Positions 22,371 through 34,689 of a DNA stretch of 64,000 nucleotides are shown here, piece after piece. The notes under the pieces are model-generated. The model saw only the letters and a list, made by a program, of their open reading frames with translations, was not told the DNA's origin and ran no database searches. The stretch covers positions 15,980,922 through 16,044,921 of the forward strand of contig QXEO01000553.1 in NCBI GenBank assembly GCA_007115705.1, given 5' to 3'. The position numbers were made by a program, and so were the translations under genes. The DNA comes from Dactylis glomerata (lineage: Eukaryota; Streptophyta; Magnoliopsida; Poales; Poaceae). The first letter of the stretch is position 1. The number at the start of each line of letters is the position of its first letter.

Positions 22371-24434
22371 ATGGCCAATCCTGAAAACACCAAGTTGTGT
22401 GACTTTACTAGCACAAACAATAGTGATTTTATCTGCACTCCTGTTGCACCACCTGCTCCTGCTGCAAACTTTTATGAGATTAAGCCTGCTTTATTGAACC
22501 TTGTTATGAAAGAGCAATTTTCTGGTGCTAGTACTGAAGATGCTGCAGCTCATCTCAACAATTTTGTTGAGCTATGTGAGATGCAGAAATATAAAGATGT
22601 TGATAGTGATATTATTAAGCTCAAGCTGTTTCCTTTTTCTTTGAGAGGAAAAGCTAAAGATTGGTTGCTGTCTTTGACTAAGAATAGTATTGATTCATGG
22701 GCTAAGTGTAAGGATGCTTTTATTGGTAGATACTATCCTCCTGCTAAGATTATATCGTTGCGTAGCAATATTATGAAGTTTACTCAGTTTGATAATGAAC
22801 ATGTTGCTCAAGCTTGGGAAAGAATGAAATCTATGATAAAGAATTGCCCCACTCATGGACTGACTACTTGGATGATTATCCAAACTTTTTATGCAGGACT
22901 GAATTTTTCTTCAAGGAACCTACTTGATTCAGCTGCTGGAGGCACTTTTATGTCCCTTACATTGGGCGCCGCATCAAAGCTACTCGACAACATGATGGTA
23001 AATTATTCTGAATGGCACACCGAGAGAGCTCCACAAGGTAAGAAGGTAAATTCTGTTGAGGAAACCTCTTCCTTGAATGATAAGATTGATTCAATTATGG
23101 CTATGCTTGCTAATGATAGGACTCATGTTGATCCTAATAATGTTCCTGTAGCCTCTCTGGTTGCTCAAGAAGAGCATGTTGATGTGAATTTCATTAGAAA
23201 CAATAATTTTAACAACAATGCTTATAGGAACAATTTTGCTAGTAACAATTATAGGCCGTATCCTTCTACCAATGGTAATAGTTATGGTAACTCTTATGGT
23301 AACTCCTACAACAACACTAGGGCCGCGCCCTCCGAGCTTGAGGTAATGCTCAAGGACTTCATCGGTAAGCAAACTGCTTTTAATAAGTCTGTTGAGGAAA
23401 AGTTAGGAAAAATTGATATTCTTGCTTCTAAAGTTGATAGCCTTGCTCATGATGTTGAACTTCTGAAATTAAAAGTGTTTCCTAATAATGTGAAAGAGAG
23501 CAATATTGTTGCTGCCGCTAATGCTATCCAAGTTGGAATTGATGAAAATATTAGATTGTTAGCGGAATTGCATGCCAGGTGGGAAAGAGAAGATGATATG
23601 GCTAGAGAGATAAAGGTATGTACTATTACTACCTCTAATGATGTTATTCCTACTGGTACCAATCCTCTCACTTTGATTGGTGTAGAGAAAACTCCCACTC
23701 CTTGTGTTAAAAAGCCTAAAACTGCCAAAACTTTTTCTCAAAAGAGTGCTGAAATTTTTCGGAGTGTGGGAGATGATAGCTCTATTTCTTTTAATGATTT
23801 TGATGTTGATGGCTGCAATATATCTGAAGTTATTTTGTTCTTGCAAAAGCTTGCTTTGACTCCCAATGCTAGTTCTTTAAATATTGCTTTTACTAAGCAC
23901 ATTACCAATGCTCTCATAAAGATTAGGGATGAAAAGTTGAAGCAAAAAGCCTCTGTTCCCAAGAAGTTAGAAGATGGTTGGGAACCCATCATTGATATGC
24001 ATGTTAATGGTTATGATTTCCATGCTTTATGTGATCTAGGTGCTAGTATTTCTATCATGCCTAGAAAGATTTATGACATGCTTGATTTACCACCGCTTGA
24101 AAAATGTTATTTTGATGTTCCTATTGCTGATGTTGCTAAGAAGAAACCTTTGGGAAGGATTAATGATGTTCTTATTGTGGTTAACAATAACCTTGTTCCC
24201 GTTGATTTTCTTGTTATGGACGTTGAATGCCATGCTTCATGTCCTATTATTTTGGGAAGACCTTTTCTTCGAACTGTAGGTGCTATCATTGATATGAGGG
24301 AAGGCACTATCAAGTATCAATTCCCGCTAAAGAAAGGTATGGAACACTTCCCTAGGAAAAGAAAGAAATTGCTTTTTTACTCTATTCTTAGTGCAAATTA
24401 TGAGCTTGATGCTTCATCACTTGATATTACTTGA
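22371..24434 (+). CDS. Element S gag-protease polyprotein
   Basis: An intact 687-residue frame. Gag domain at about residues 85-175 (LKLFPFSLRGKAKDWLLSLT, RYYPPAKIISLRSNIMKF, AWERMKSMIKNCPTHGL); an asparagine/glycine/tyrosine-rich linker at about 275-325 with NGNSYGNSYGNSYNN repeats; a coiled segment near 355-385. An aspartic-protease fold follows, with active-site D555 in CDLGASISIMP and ILGRPFLRT near residue 627. No zinc knuckle is visible. Gag would form particles that could be filled by proteins of an autonomous relative. DLGAS in place of DTGAS is common in such plant elements. The start follows the double primer site by about 170 bases. Its intactness fits the recent insertion. Confidence 0.9.
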   Translation: MANPENTKLCDFTSTNNSDFICTPVAPPAPAANFYEIKPALLNLVMKEQFSGASTEDAAAHLNNFVELCEMQKYKDVDSDIIKLKLFPFSLRGKAKDWLLSLTKNSIDSWAKCKDAFIGRYYPPAKIISLRSNIMKFTQFDNEHVAQAWERMKSMIKNCPTHGLTTWMIIQTFYAGLNFSSRNLLDSAAGGTFMSLTLGAASKLLDNMMVNYSEWHTERAPQGKKVNSVEETSSLNDKIDSIMAMLANDRTHVDPNNVPVASLVAQEEHVDVNFIRNNNFNNNAYRNNFASNNYRPYPSTNGNSYGNSYGNSYNNTRAAPSELEVMLKDFIGKQTAFNKSVEEKLGKIDILASKVDSLAHDVELLKLKVFPNNVKESNIVAAANAIQVGIDENIRLLAELHARWEREDDMAREIKVCTITTSNDVIPTGTNPLTLIGVEKTPTPCVKKPKTAKTFSQKSAEIFRSVGDDSSISFNDFDVDGCNISEVILFLQKLALTPNASSLNIAFTKHITNALIKIRDEKLKQKASVPKKLEDGWEPIIDMHVNGYDFHALCDLGASISIMPRKIYDMLDLPPLEKCYFDVPIADVAKKKPLGRINDVLIVVNNNLVPVDFLVMDVECHASCPIILGRPFLRTVGAIIDMREGTIKYQFPLKKGMEHFPRKRKKLLFYSILSANYELDASSLDIT

Positions 24435-27371
24435 ATCGCAATTTTCTGCGCCTAGCTCAAAGGCGTTAAAGAAAAGCTCTCTTGGGAGATAACCCAATAT
24501 TTTCTTTTCAGTACTTTTTCTTTTATTTGAGTCTTGGAAGTCATTACTGCTGTAATGACCGCTCCTTATCTTGTTTATTTCGTTTTTGTGCCAAGAGAAG
24601 CCTCTAATTTGAGTGAGGTAAAGATTTGGGGATGTTGCTGTCCTGAAACTGTTTTCGGTGCTGCACCGTAAAAATTCGTATAAATTCTCTGTTTATCTTT
24701 TGGACCTGCGATTTCTTGTGCATATGCCCCAGGTTATATCCAAACTTTTCTTAGTTGAACACTTTTTGGTTTGAGCAACAGAAAACCTTTCAAAAATTCG
24801 TCCTTTGTCAGCTGTTCAGTTTTCACAGATTTCTGCCAATATTTGTTTTTGCCACTTTATCGCTTTCTTTTGAGTTCTTTTTGATCATGGAACTCTTGTG
24901 GAAGTTGCTACAGTAGTATATACTTTATATGTGGTGGTTTTGAGTTGAAACCTGAAGCAAATAGAGGATTGAATATATTTTATGCTTACACTAATGTTGC
25001 TAATAGAATTGTGTTTAGTTTTGTATGAAGGAAGTTTTCAAGTGTAGGGATTGGAGAATGATGAGATGAGTTGAAGAATGGACAAAAGCTCAAGCTTGGG
25101 GATGCCCATGCATCACCCCAAGAAATATCCAAGAAGTACAAGCATCAAAGCTTGGGGATGCCCCCGAGGCACCTCTTCTTCATCGGCAAAAATCAGGTCA
25201 CCTTTCAAGACACTATATTTTTATTGCTTCATGCACTATGTGTTTTTCTTGGAGCGTCAGTTGTTTTAGTTTTCTTAGTTGGTTTAGTTTGTTTGTTTGC
25301 TGCAATAAATGGTTGGACCCCAACAAATTTCCTTTGGAGGAGATGTACTCGTTTTCATTTGCAAGGAATGCTCTAGTTTTCACTCTTATTAAAAATCGAG
25401 CGTTCTACTTTTTCTGCTACTGCTTTTGGTTTTCGTTTTCACCTTGATTTGCGTTCAGACCTTGTCATATCTTTTCATCAAGGTGTATTTTTGCCTCTGA
25501 TCTTTATTGGTTTTCATCAAAAGAGGTGCTTATAAAAATTTCAAATGGTGTTGGAAAAGAGAAAAAGCTTTGTGCAAAATAGTGGTACAAGAAGGAGCTT
25601 GTGTAGACTGCGGCTTAGGCTTTTTCATGTCATGCTTGATGTCTTTTTGATAGTATGCTTAGTGGTTTTGCTGTAGCATGACTTGTCTCAAATAACTGAG
25701 ATTGCTTAATGAGCCTTTGAAAAAATCATGCGTTGTTTTTATTGTATGGAAGCATTATTTTGGTTTTCTCCTTGATGCTTTATTTGGGTTGACTTGGCGC
25801 ATGCTCACACATGTTAGACTCTTACAAGGTCGCCATTAGCCTTCATGATCATTTAGTTTTTGACTTTTGATGCCATCTTATGCTTCTTTTAATGTCGCTT
25901 TGTCGCTTTGCATTATTATGGCCATTATTGCTCTCTTAGTTGGTCGCTCCCAGTCTTTTGCTAGCCCTCACCTTGTACTGAGTATGAGCTCTACTCGTGC
26001 ATCCAACTCCTAAAAGCCAAAGTTTTCCAAAGTGTCCACCATACATACCTACTAGCAATTTGCTATTCCAAGTAAATTTGACTTGCTTTTATTTTCTCTT
26101 CAAATTAAACTCTTACCAGTGTTATGCGAAATTCGGTCAGTAAAGCTCTCACGAACCGGAAGGCACACTTTACTTTTTCCTGTTCTTAAAAATTTGACAT
26201 TGTGGTCTTTTATGTTGAGTTGTTATGCTTGCAAGTTGTAAGTTGGATTCTAGCCCAGCCATGCTGTCATGGGCAAGCTTTCAACGTTGCACTTCTATTT
26301 GAGTTGATATCGTGATCTTTTGTTTATGGATGCCCGCGGTGTGAAATGAATTGGGAATCTTGTGACGATCATGGAGTTTTTATATGTGTTAGGGAAACGC
26401 CGGGCCGCCAATCTAAGCCATGCATAATTCATGGTGGAAATTTACAACATACCCATGGTGAACATTCGACGACGCATCTCACAATAAAAAGCTAAACAAT
26501 ATAGCAAATAAAAGAGATGTTGAGGTGTTCATTGTCTGCTTGTCCTGTCATTTTGGTGTGGGCTTGTTCCATGTCATCGGGCACGGAGGTACCCCATTGG
26601 CGGTTCTTAATGATATGCATATATTTACAATGACAAGAGCCTTGCTTGGGACTCTAAGTAAAGTAGCATGAGGTTTGGGTACTCGTATTCACGGGGCACG
26701 AGGTTTTCAACTTATGATTTGTCAAGCATATGCATCATAATTGTTCTCGCATTAACTTTAACCATTCAAGATGCTTATGATGGGGGCAATGAGAGCTCAA
26801 AGCCGGTAAGTACCATAATTTTTGAAGGTTATAAAACTTGCAATCACTGCTTCCCTCTGCGAAGGGCCTTTCTTTTACTTTTATGTTGAGTCACCACCTT
26901 CTTTCTTTATGCACCATTAAGAGAGCATAGTTGTCATTCTTAGTGTGATATGCATTGTCCCAAAGTTCATTGATTGACTCATGATGATTGGTTTCACTTG
27001 TTCTCAAATTATTTGTATCTAGTCGCCCTCTTAAACTTGAAGGTGTCCTATGCATTTATGTTTGCTCTCTTTGAAGGACAAGCTGAAAACCATTTGTATG
27101 TTTTCCCTTATGATTTGAACACACGTTTGACTTTCATTGTTTCATTATCATGATCTTTTGTTTGTGTTCATTTGCATGTTTACAACATGGTTGCTAAGTT
27201 TCTTATTGTCATGATTATATCTTCATGCCCATGTTTTAAGTTCTATTGATCCCAGCTCACCAATGCTTACATAAATGATCAAGATTGTGTAGGTGCATGT
27301 CACCTCAAAAATTATTCTTTTGTTATCACTTACCTACTCGAGGACGAGCAGGAGTTAAGCTTGGAGATGCT
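24435..27371 (+). other. Noncoding 3' region of element S
   Basis: Nearly 3 kb between the gag stop and the 3' LTR with no domain-bearing frame. Large parts are conserved with S2 (343-2090 and 11640-12188), including direct repeats of AAGCTTGGGGATGCCC at about 25092-25107 and 25147-25162. The polypurine-like GAGGACGAGCAGGAG and CTTGGAGATGC precede the LTR. It occupies the place where pol would be in a complete relative. Confidence 0.7.
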
Positions 27372-28992
27372 TGATACGTCTCAAACGTATCTATAATTTT
27401 TGATGCTCCATGCTTGTTTTTACACCATTTGCCTATTGTTTCGTTACACTTAGTGGCACTTTTATGCATTTTCTGGAACTAACCTATTAACAAGCGCCAC
27501 AGTGCCAGTTTCCTGTTTTCTGCTGTTTTTGTGTTTCAGAAGTGATACACAGGAAATATTCTCGTAATTGGACGAAACAAGTTCCTGAAGTCTTATTTTA
27601 CCCGGAAGCTTCCAGAGATCCGAAGAAGTGTCGGAGGGGGGCCACCAGGGCCCCACCCAAGGGGGTGGCGCAGCCAGGCCCCTGGCCGCGCCGGGCCCAC
27701 GTGTGGGAGCCTGGCTCCACCTCTGACGATGCCCCTTCGCCTATAAGTACCCCCCGACGAGAAAAAACTAAGGACCCGATCAGATTTCCAGAACACATCG
27801 CGATACGCCGCCGCCGTCGACCCGAAGATCGGGAGGGTCCAGAAGCTCTTCCCGGCACCCTGCCGGAGAGGGGAATCGCCACCGGAGGTCTTCTTCATCG
27901 CCATGCTTGCCTCCGGAGCGATGAGTGAGTAGTCTACCTTGGACTATGGGTCCATAGCAGTAGCTAGATGGTTGTCTTCTCCACCATGTGCTTCGTGTTT
28001 AGATCTCATGAGCTGCCATACAGGATTGAGATCACCGTTATGTAATTCTATGATGTTGGTTTGTTGGGATCCGATGAATATTGGTGTTTATGATTAAGTT
28101 GCTGTACTGAATTATATCTTTTGTTATCTCTATGTTGTTTATGATCTTGCATGCTCTCCGTTGTTAGTAGCTATCTTGGCTGAGTAGTTGCTAGTGACTC
28201 CAAGAGGGGGTATTTATGCTCGATAGTGGGTTCATGCCTCTATTTCACCTGGGGGAGTGACAGAAACCTCTAAGGTGGTAGATGTGCTGTTGCTACTAGG
28301 GAGAAAACAACATTCATATGCTCAAGGGCATATGCTTTGTTTACATTACACACTTTGCTTAATGCAATTATCTGTTGTTCGCAACTTAATACTTTTGGGG
28401 TGTTCGGATTGATATCCCCGAGGGTGGATTATTAGTCATAGATGCAGTTGGATGGCGGTCTATGTATTTTGTTGTAATGCCCAGAGTAAATCTCATAGTG
28501 ATCTTCTTGACATATCACGTTATCTCTATTCTATCAATTGCCCAACTGTAATTCGTTTACCCAGCATGTTATTTTATCTATGGAGAGACACCACTAGTGA
28601 ACTGTGGACCCCGGTCCTATTTACATCATATTGCAATCACCTGTTTACTTTACTCGTACTGTTTACTTTACTAGCATACTCTACTGTTTTCCACTCGATA
28701 CGCTCATAACCTTTGTTTCAAGCAAACCGGTGAGATTGACAACCTCATCGCAAGTTGGGAACAAAGTATTTGTTTGTGTGTGTGCAGGTTCCACAACACC
28801 TTCAGTCGTCATTGTCTCTCCTCTCCTGTTCGATAAACCTTGGTTTCTTAACTGAGGGAAAACTTGCCGCTACACTCATCATACCTTCCTCTTGGGGTTC
28901 CCAACGGGCTGGTCATCACCACGCACAAGGACTTACTGCTCCCACGTTAACTACACGCCACAGCTCTTTTCTGGCGTCATCACCGAGTAGCA
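27372..28992 (+). repeat. 3' LTR of element S
   Basis: 1,621 bp, nearly identical to 20494-22115 (for example one C fewer in the CCCCACCC run near 27655). It ends TAGCA at 28992, followed by the CTCAT duplication and the rest of T gag. Confidence 0.92.
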
Positions 28993-28997
28993 CTCAT

Positions 28998-30371
28998 ATT
29001 CCCTCCGGACTTATCAAGATCATGCGCAACAAGTTTCTCAACCTCAAGCAAGGTGGTATGAGTGTCACCGAGTACCTCGACAAGTTCACCACTTGGGGAA
29101 GGTATGCTCCTAATGACATAGACACCAACGAGAAGAAGAGGGAACGCTTCATGAATGGACTTCAGGAAGACCTGCAACCCTATCTGGTCGCTGTGCCTTA
29201 CAATGACCTAGAAGCTCTGGTAGATGCTGCGATCATGGTTGAGGACAAAAACAAAGCTGCCCACGAAAGCTGGAAGAGACGGATGATGAGTCAGGGAGGA
29301 CCGTGCAGTCAAAGGTCCCGCAGCATGCCCCCATCAAGGTCTGCGCCACCCCCTCAGAGGTTCGCCTCTCAAGCTCCCAGGCCTAATAACCCCAACCGCC
29401 AGTACTCAAGCAACCGCCCTACTAGTGGGAATCCTTCTGGAGGAAACCGCAACATCTTCAACCCTACCAACCGCAGCCAAGGAAGTGGCTGCTATACTTG
29501 TGGCCAGCCAGGGCATTTCTCTAAGGAGTGCCCCCCGAAGAAATCTTCTGTGCCGAGCCTCAGCGTGCCTAAACCCAATCAGGGTCAAGGCCATGGACCC
29601 CCTGGAAGGAACCCGAAGAGTCAAGCTAATGTTGCTCGTGGCCGCCTGAATCATGTCAACGCAGCTGAAGCTGAAGAGGCACCAGATGTGGTGCTTGGTA
29701 CGTTTCTCGTCAACTCCGTGCCTGCAAAAATTCTATTCGATTCTGGTGCATCACATTCGTTTGTCACGGAGAACTTCGTGGATAAGGGTAGATTGAAACC
29801 TAGTCGCAAGGATAGACTCATGATAGTACAAATCCCTGGGTCATCGGTCAAGACCCAGCTGTCCTGCAGAAACGTCCCAGTAGAACTCTACGGCGAGAAG
29901 TTCCAAGCGGATCTGCTTGTTCTAGGCACAAAAGGATTGGATGTGGTACTTGGAATGGACTGGATGTCCAAGTACCAGGGGCACATTGACTGTGCTCGTA
30001 AGGCCATAACCGTGACCAGCAGTAGTGGAGTTCAGATTGAGCACGTAGCAACCATGCCATCCCGTAAAGCCTACTACAAGAAGTCTGTCTCTGGGCCGAC
30101 TCTTGATCAAGTTCCGGTGGTATGTGAGTACCCCGACGTCTTCCCTGAGGAGTTGCCAGGTATGCCCCCTGACCGGGATATCGAGTTCGTAATTGAGTTG
30201 ATTCCTGGAACAACTCCCATTGCTCAGCGACCCTACCGTATGAACCCCCAAGAACTTGAGGAGTTAAAGAAGAAACTTGCTGACATGCTCAGGAAAGGCC
30301 TTATCCGTCCCAGCGCTTCACCTTGGGGATCGCCTGTTCTGTTTGTGGACAAGCGAGACGGTACCATATGA
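28998..30371 (+). pseudogene. Element T gag C-terminus, protease and start of reverse transcriptase
   Basis: This continues the gag domain (IPSGLIKIMRNKFLNLKQGG, RFMNGLQEDLQPYL), then a proline/serine/asparagine-rich linker and a CCHC zinc knuckle (CYTCGQPGHFSKEC, encoded at about 29490-29531). The retropepsin active site ILFDSGASHSFV lies at about 29729-29764, followed by VVLGMDWMSKYQG. The reverse transcriptase N-terminus (YRMNPQELEELKKKL, SPWGSPVLFVDKRDG) leads to TGA at 30369-30371. The open frame extends upstream to 28755 only because the S LTR happens to be open there; that part is not gag. The stop is consistent with CGA to TGA decay. Confidence 0.88.
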
Positions 30372-30377
30372 CTGTGT

Positions 30378-31526
30378 GTGGATTACCGTAAATTCAATGA
30401 GGTGACCATCAAGAATAAATATCCACTCCCAAAGATTGAAGACCTGTTTGATCAGCTGAATGGAGCCAAAGTGTTCTCCAAGATTGATCTCCGCACTGGA
30501 TATCATCAGCTGAAGGTCAGAGAGTCCGATATCCCCAAGACCGCTTTCACCACTCGCTACGGCCTATTCAAGTACACCGTCACATCCTTCGGCCTAACCA
30601 ATGCCCCCGCCTATTTCATGAATCTCATGAATAAGGTATTCATGAAGTTCCTCAACAAGTTTGTGGTGGTCTTCATTGACGACATCTTGGTCTATTCTAA
30701 GACCGAGGAAGAGCACGCAGAACATCTGCGGCTAGTATTGGGAACCCTGCGCGAACACCAACTCTACGCCAAGTTCAGCAAATGTGAGTTTTGGCTGAAA
30801 GAAGTTGGATTCCTAGGCCATGTACTCTCAGCTGGTGGAGTATCCGTTGACCCCTCAAAAATCACTTCCATCATGGAAAGGAAAGCCCCAACCAACCCCA
30901 CCGAAGTCCGAGCATTCCTTGGATTAGCCGGATATTACCGGAAGTTTGTAGAAGGATTCTCCAGCATTGCCCGCCCGTTGACTCAGTTGCTCAAGAAAGA
31001 TAAGAAGTTTGAGTGGACTGAGAAGTGCGAGCAGAGTTTCCAAGAGCTCAAGAAAAGACTAGTGACACCTCCCATTCTAACCATGCCCGACATTACCAAG
31101 AGCTTCGATGTCTATTGCGACGCATCCAAGCTTGGTCTTGGAAGTGTCTTGATGCAAGACGGCAAAGTTATCGCCTACCTATCCCGTCAACTATGCCCTC
31201 ACGAGCTGAATTATCCTACCCACGACCTTGAGCTTGCCGCTGTTGTCCATGCCCTCAAAACATGGCGACACTACCTTATGGGGAATCGTTGTGAGATCTA
31301 CACCGATCACAAGAGCCTTAAGTACATCTTCTCCCAGAAAGAGTTGAATATGAGGCAAAGGAGATGGATTGAGCTTATCAAAGACTACGACCTAGGCATC
31401 CATTACCATCCTGGTAAAGTGAATGTGGTCGCCGATGCCCTCAGCCGAGAGCCTTGTTCCCTAAATGCCATGCTGAAGACCAGCCAACCAACCCTATGCG
31501 AGGAGTTCGAGAATGTTCGGACTTGA
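30378..31526 (+). pseudogene. Element T reverse transcriptase and RNase H
   Basis: 382 codons, in the same frame as the preceding gag-protease piece. Reverse transcriptase: DYRKFNEVTIKNKYPLPKI at the start, FSKIDLRTGYHQ, catalytic FIDD with aspartates near residues 101-102, LGHVLSAGGV and LGLAGYYRKFVEGF. RNase H: D248 in YCDAS, E285 in DLELAAVV, D310 in YTDHKSL and D353 in VADALSR, all four catalytic acids present. It would copy the genomic RNA and degrade it in hybrids. The frame stops at 31524-31526 and integrase resumes in another frame, so a frameshift lies between 31500 and 31640. Confidence 0.9.
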
Positions 31527-32536
31527 GCTAGTAAGCCATGGTTTCTTGGCAAACCTTGAAGTCCGACCCACTTTCTTTGACCAGATCAAGGAAGCTCAGA
31601 AGGGTCATGAGAGTATCGAAGGTATTAAACGTAGGATGGGATGAGAGGAAGTACCTGGGTTTTCAATCGACCAAGAAGGTGTGCTATGGTATAATGGCCA
31701 CCTATGCGTCCCTAGCATCGAGGAGTTAAAACAGCTTATTCTGGCGGAGGCCCATGACACCCCTTACTCTATTCATCCCGGAGGCACCAAGATGTACCAA
31801 GACTTGAAGGAACGTTTTTGGTGGCACGGTATGAAGCGAGAGATTGCTTTCTATATTGCCCGGTGCGACGTCTGTCAGCGCATCAAGGCCGAGCATCAAA
31901 AGCCCGCAGGCTTATTGCAACCCTTGAAGATACCGTTATGGAAGTGGGAGGAAGTCGGTATGGATTTTATTACTGGACTACCAACCTCCAAGCGGGGACA
32001 TGATTCTATATGGGTCATTGTGGACCGCCTCACAAAGGTCGCCCACTTTATTCCCATCAAGACCACTGACCATGGGAACCGTTTAGCAGAGTTGTATATC
32101 TCCCGCATTGTCAGTCTTCATGGTGTTCCCAAGACCATAGTCTCAGACCGAGGCCCTCAGTTTACCTCGCAATTTTGGGCAAAACTCCAGGAAGCTTTAG
32201 GCACCAAGTTGTCTTTCAGCACAGCCTATCACCCACAGACTGGAGGTCAAACAACGAGTAAACCAAATCCTTGAAGATATGTTGCGAGCTTGTGTTCTGT
32301 CTTATGGAACCAAGTGGGAAGACTGTCTGCCATTTGCGGAGTTTTCCTACAATAATAGCTACCAAGCTAGTTTGCAAATGGCCCCTTTTGAAGCCCTCTA
32401 CGGACGCAAGTGCCGTACCCCTCTCAACTGGTCCGAAACGGGAGAAAGCCAAATCTTTGGCCCTGATATCATTAAGGAGGCCAAGGAGCAAGTCCAGCTC
32501 ATTCGGAATCGTCTGAAGGTAGCCCAATCCCGGTAG
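31527..32536 (+). pseudogene. Element T integrase, broken
   Basis: Frame 31681-32274 carries the HHCC zinc-binding region (HDTPYSIHPGGTKMY, CDVCQRIKAEH) and the core motifs MDFITGLP and VSDRGPQFTSQFW with two catalytic aspartates. A stop lies at about 31641 upstream of it. Near 32250, just after HPQTGGQT, the frame is lost by a small deletion where the catalytic glutamate should occur. The following 32279-32536 piece (ILEDMLRACVLSYGTKWEDCLPF after its start, ALYGRKCRTPL) is in the next frame and ends at TAG 32534-32536. It would join cDNA to the chromosome. At least three lesions make it inactive. Confidence 0.87.
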
Positions 32537-32578
32537 TAAAGTTATGCTGACTCTAAGAGAAGACTGGTTACCTTCAAC

Positions 32579-33016
32579 GTGGGAGATTTTGTCTACCTTC
32601 GAGTGACACCGCTCAAGGGTATGCAGCGTTTCCATGTTAAGGGTAAACTTGAACCCCGCTATATTGGCCCATTCAAGATTCTAGAACGCCGCAGAGAGAT
32701 GTCCTACAAACTAGAATTGCCCTCAGAATTGTCCGAGTTCCATGATGTCTTCCATGTGTCGCAACTCCGCAAATGTCTCCAAGTCCCCGACAAGCCCGAG
32801 ACCTTCAAGGAGATCGACCACAAGTCCATCGACCTAAACTCCGACCTCACTTACCGGGAGAGACCAATCCGCATTCTCGAAGAAGACGTTCATCTTACTC
32901 GTAGACGCAAGATCAAGATGTTTAAGGTGCAATGGAGTAACCACACCGAAGACGAAGCCACTTGGGAACGTGAAGATTATCTTCGCCGAGAGTTTCCCGG
33001 ACTACTTCACGCTTAG
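32579..33016 (+). pseudogene. Element T integrase C-terminus with chromodomain
   Basis: 145 codons in the same frame as 32279-32536 beyond its stop. It includes the GPY/F region (GKLEPRYIGPFKILERR, SYKLELPSEL, VFHVSQLRKC) and a C-terminal chromodomain (RIL near residue 96, RRRKIKMFKVQWSNHTEDEA, TWEREDYLRREFP). Chromodomains direct integration of these elements to particular chromatin. The piece itself is unbroken, but it is separated from the integrase core by the 32534 stop. It is followed by the polypurine tract. Confidence 0.88.
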
Positions 33017-33044
33017 CTACCGAATCTCGGGACGAGATTCTTTT

Positions 33045-33058
33045 AAGGGGGGAAGGTC
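33045..33058 (+). promoter_or_regulatory. Polypurine tract of element T
   Basis: AAGGGGGGAAGGTC lies immediately before the 3' LTR start TGTAACACC at 33059; it primes plus-strand DNA synthesis. Confidence 0.85.
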
Positions 33059-34689
33059 TGTAACACCCCACTTTTTGCATATCAAATTAAGACCTTGTTT
33101 AAATGCTTCATCTTGGGTGAATTAGAAACTCTTGCTAGGCAATGTGCTTGTGTGCTATGATGCATGACTGCATGTGTGTGTGTTATCATGTGTGATTTCA
33201 TGTGAGTGCATGAACATGATTTTATGTGTATATGTGTGTGCTTTATGGCATGTTTTTAATTCTAGAATTTCCAACACTTGTGCATTAGGAACTAGAGTTA
33301 GTGTTATGATTTTATGCATGAAATATTAAGCCTAGACTTAGCTTGTGTACACCATAAAACCTAGCATGGAATTCTTTGCTTGATCACATTACCTTTTCTT
33401 TTATTTCTCTTTTCTTTTGCTTATTTGTTTGAAAATAGAGACATCTCCAAAACCCTAGCTTAGCAAGATAAAAAATCCTCAAACTTTGGCTATGACCCCT
33501 TGGTTATGTTTGAAACCCCTGGAAACTATTTTGGTAGGTTTTCAAATCTTTTTCAATCGGATTCAAATTTGAAATTGAATTTCGGCTAAGTCACCCTAGC
33601 CTTTGCTAATCTCTTCTCTCTCTCTTATTTCTTTTGCAAGCCGACCAAGAGGAGGAAAGGATATGCTGGGGATCTCTCTCTGAGTCCAGGGATCTTCAAA
33701 AACCCTTTTTCGTTTGTCCTATGCACTTGGCATCGAGGGAAGAAGGGAAGCCCGAGGCCACCTGCCAGAACTTCTCCCTCTCTTCTGTTCTTCGACCACC
33801 CCACCGCCATCGAAGCCCAATGCGCGGGCGCCGCCCTGCTGACACCCTAACACTAGCCGCACCTCGCAAAGATGTTGCACCAACACCCCACGCCGCCCTG
33901 GACGTTGCCATGGCCAGCGGGGGCACCCAACGTGGGCAGAGCTCCACCGACCATCCCCAGACCAGTCACCTCGCCGCCAGCCCCGTGCTGACCCCCTGGA
34001 TCAATTCCCCGAGCCGAAACCGCTCGAGTCTCCCCGTGCATGCCACCCCGACCGAGCCAGATCGACGCCGTCATGCCGTCCAGGACGCCCAGAGCATGCC
34101 AGCCGTTCCCGTGCACCTCGAACCCGCCTGGCCCCGCTCATCACACTCCTGTGCATGGCACCTCACGCGCAGCACGTTGCCACCCCCACCTTGCATCGTG
34201 GTGCACCGTAGTGACCGGACCGAGCCTAAATCCGACCGTGTCCCGACTGAACCCGCTCGTGTTTCGACCGAGCCACGCAGGCACCGACGAAACCGAGCAG
34301 ACCCCTGCACTTAGTGCACAATGCCGCCCCAGAGCACCGCCAGCGTCGGCCAATGGTTTCCGACGTGGTGCACCATAGACCGGGCTCACTCCGGCAGTTA
34401 AAAGCCGACCCTCCCCTCTGGAACTCTCCTCTTCCCCTCATTTGCCCCCTCTCCACTTCTCTCTCACCAGCAGGAGCTCACCGACGCCTAGCCGAGAAGA
34501 AGAATCCGCCGGGGAGCTCAAGGTCATCGAGTAGATTGTCGACGGTGAGGGTGGAGGTTGCCGTCGACCTAGCCATTCCCCTGCCTTTCTCTCTGGTCTC
34601 CGAGCTTGCTAGCACCACCTAGACCTCACCCCTCCCTCTTGCTTGATCCAGGGATGCAGTAGCACGTCGACATCATCGAACCCCTGCCG

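Larger units (their letters stand above)
20494..28992 (+). mobile_element. Element S: young non-autonomous Gypsy element (Sabrina-like, tentative)
   Basis: 8,499 bp with LTRs 20494-22115 and 27372-28992 and CTCAT duplication (20489-20493, 28993-28997) inside T gag. It encodes only gag plus protease; about 2.9 kb of noncoding sequence follows, and no reverse transcriptase or integrase is seen. The two LTRs differ by only about a dozen bases, so insertion was recent. The LTR start TGATACGTCTCAAACGTATC is abundant in Pooideae genomes; I associate it from memory with Sabrina-type elements but cannot confirm the name. Confidence 0.9.

Noticed and set aside
28755..28997. N-terminal 80 codons of the open frame that runs into T gag
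   Set aside because: These codons lie in the 3' LTR of element S and are in frame only by chance after the insertion; the real gag N-terminus is at 20092-20493.
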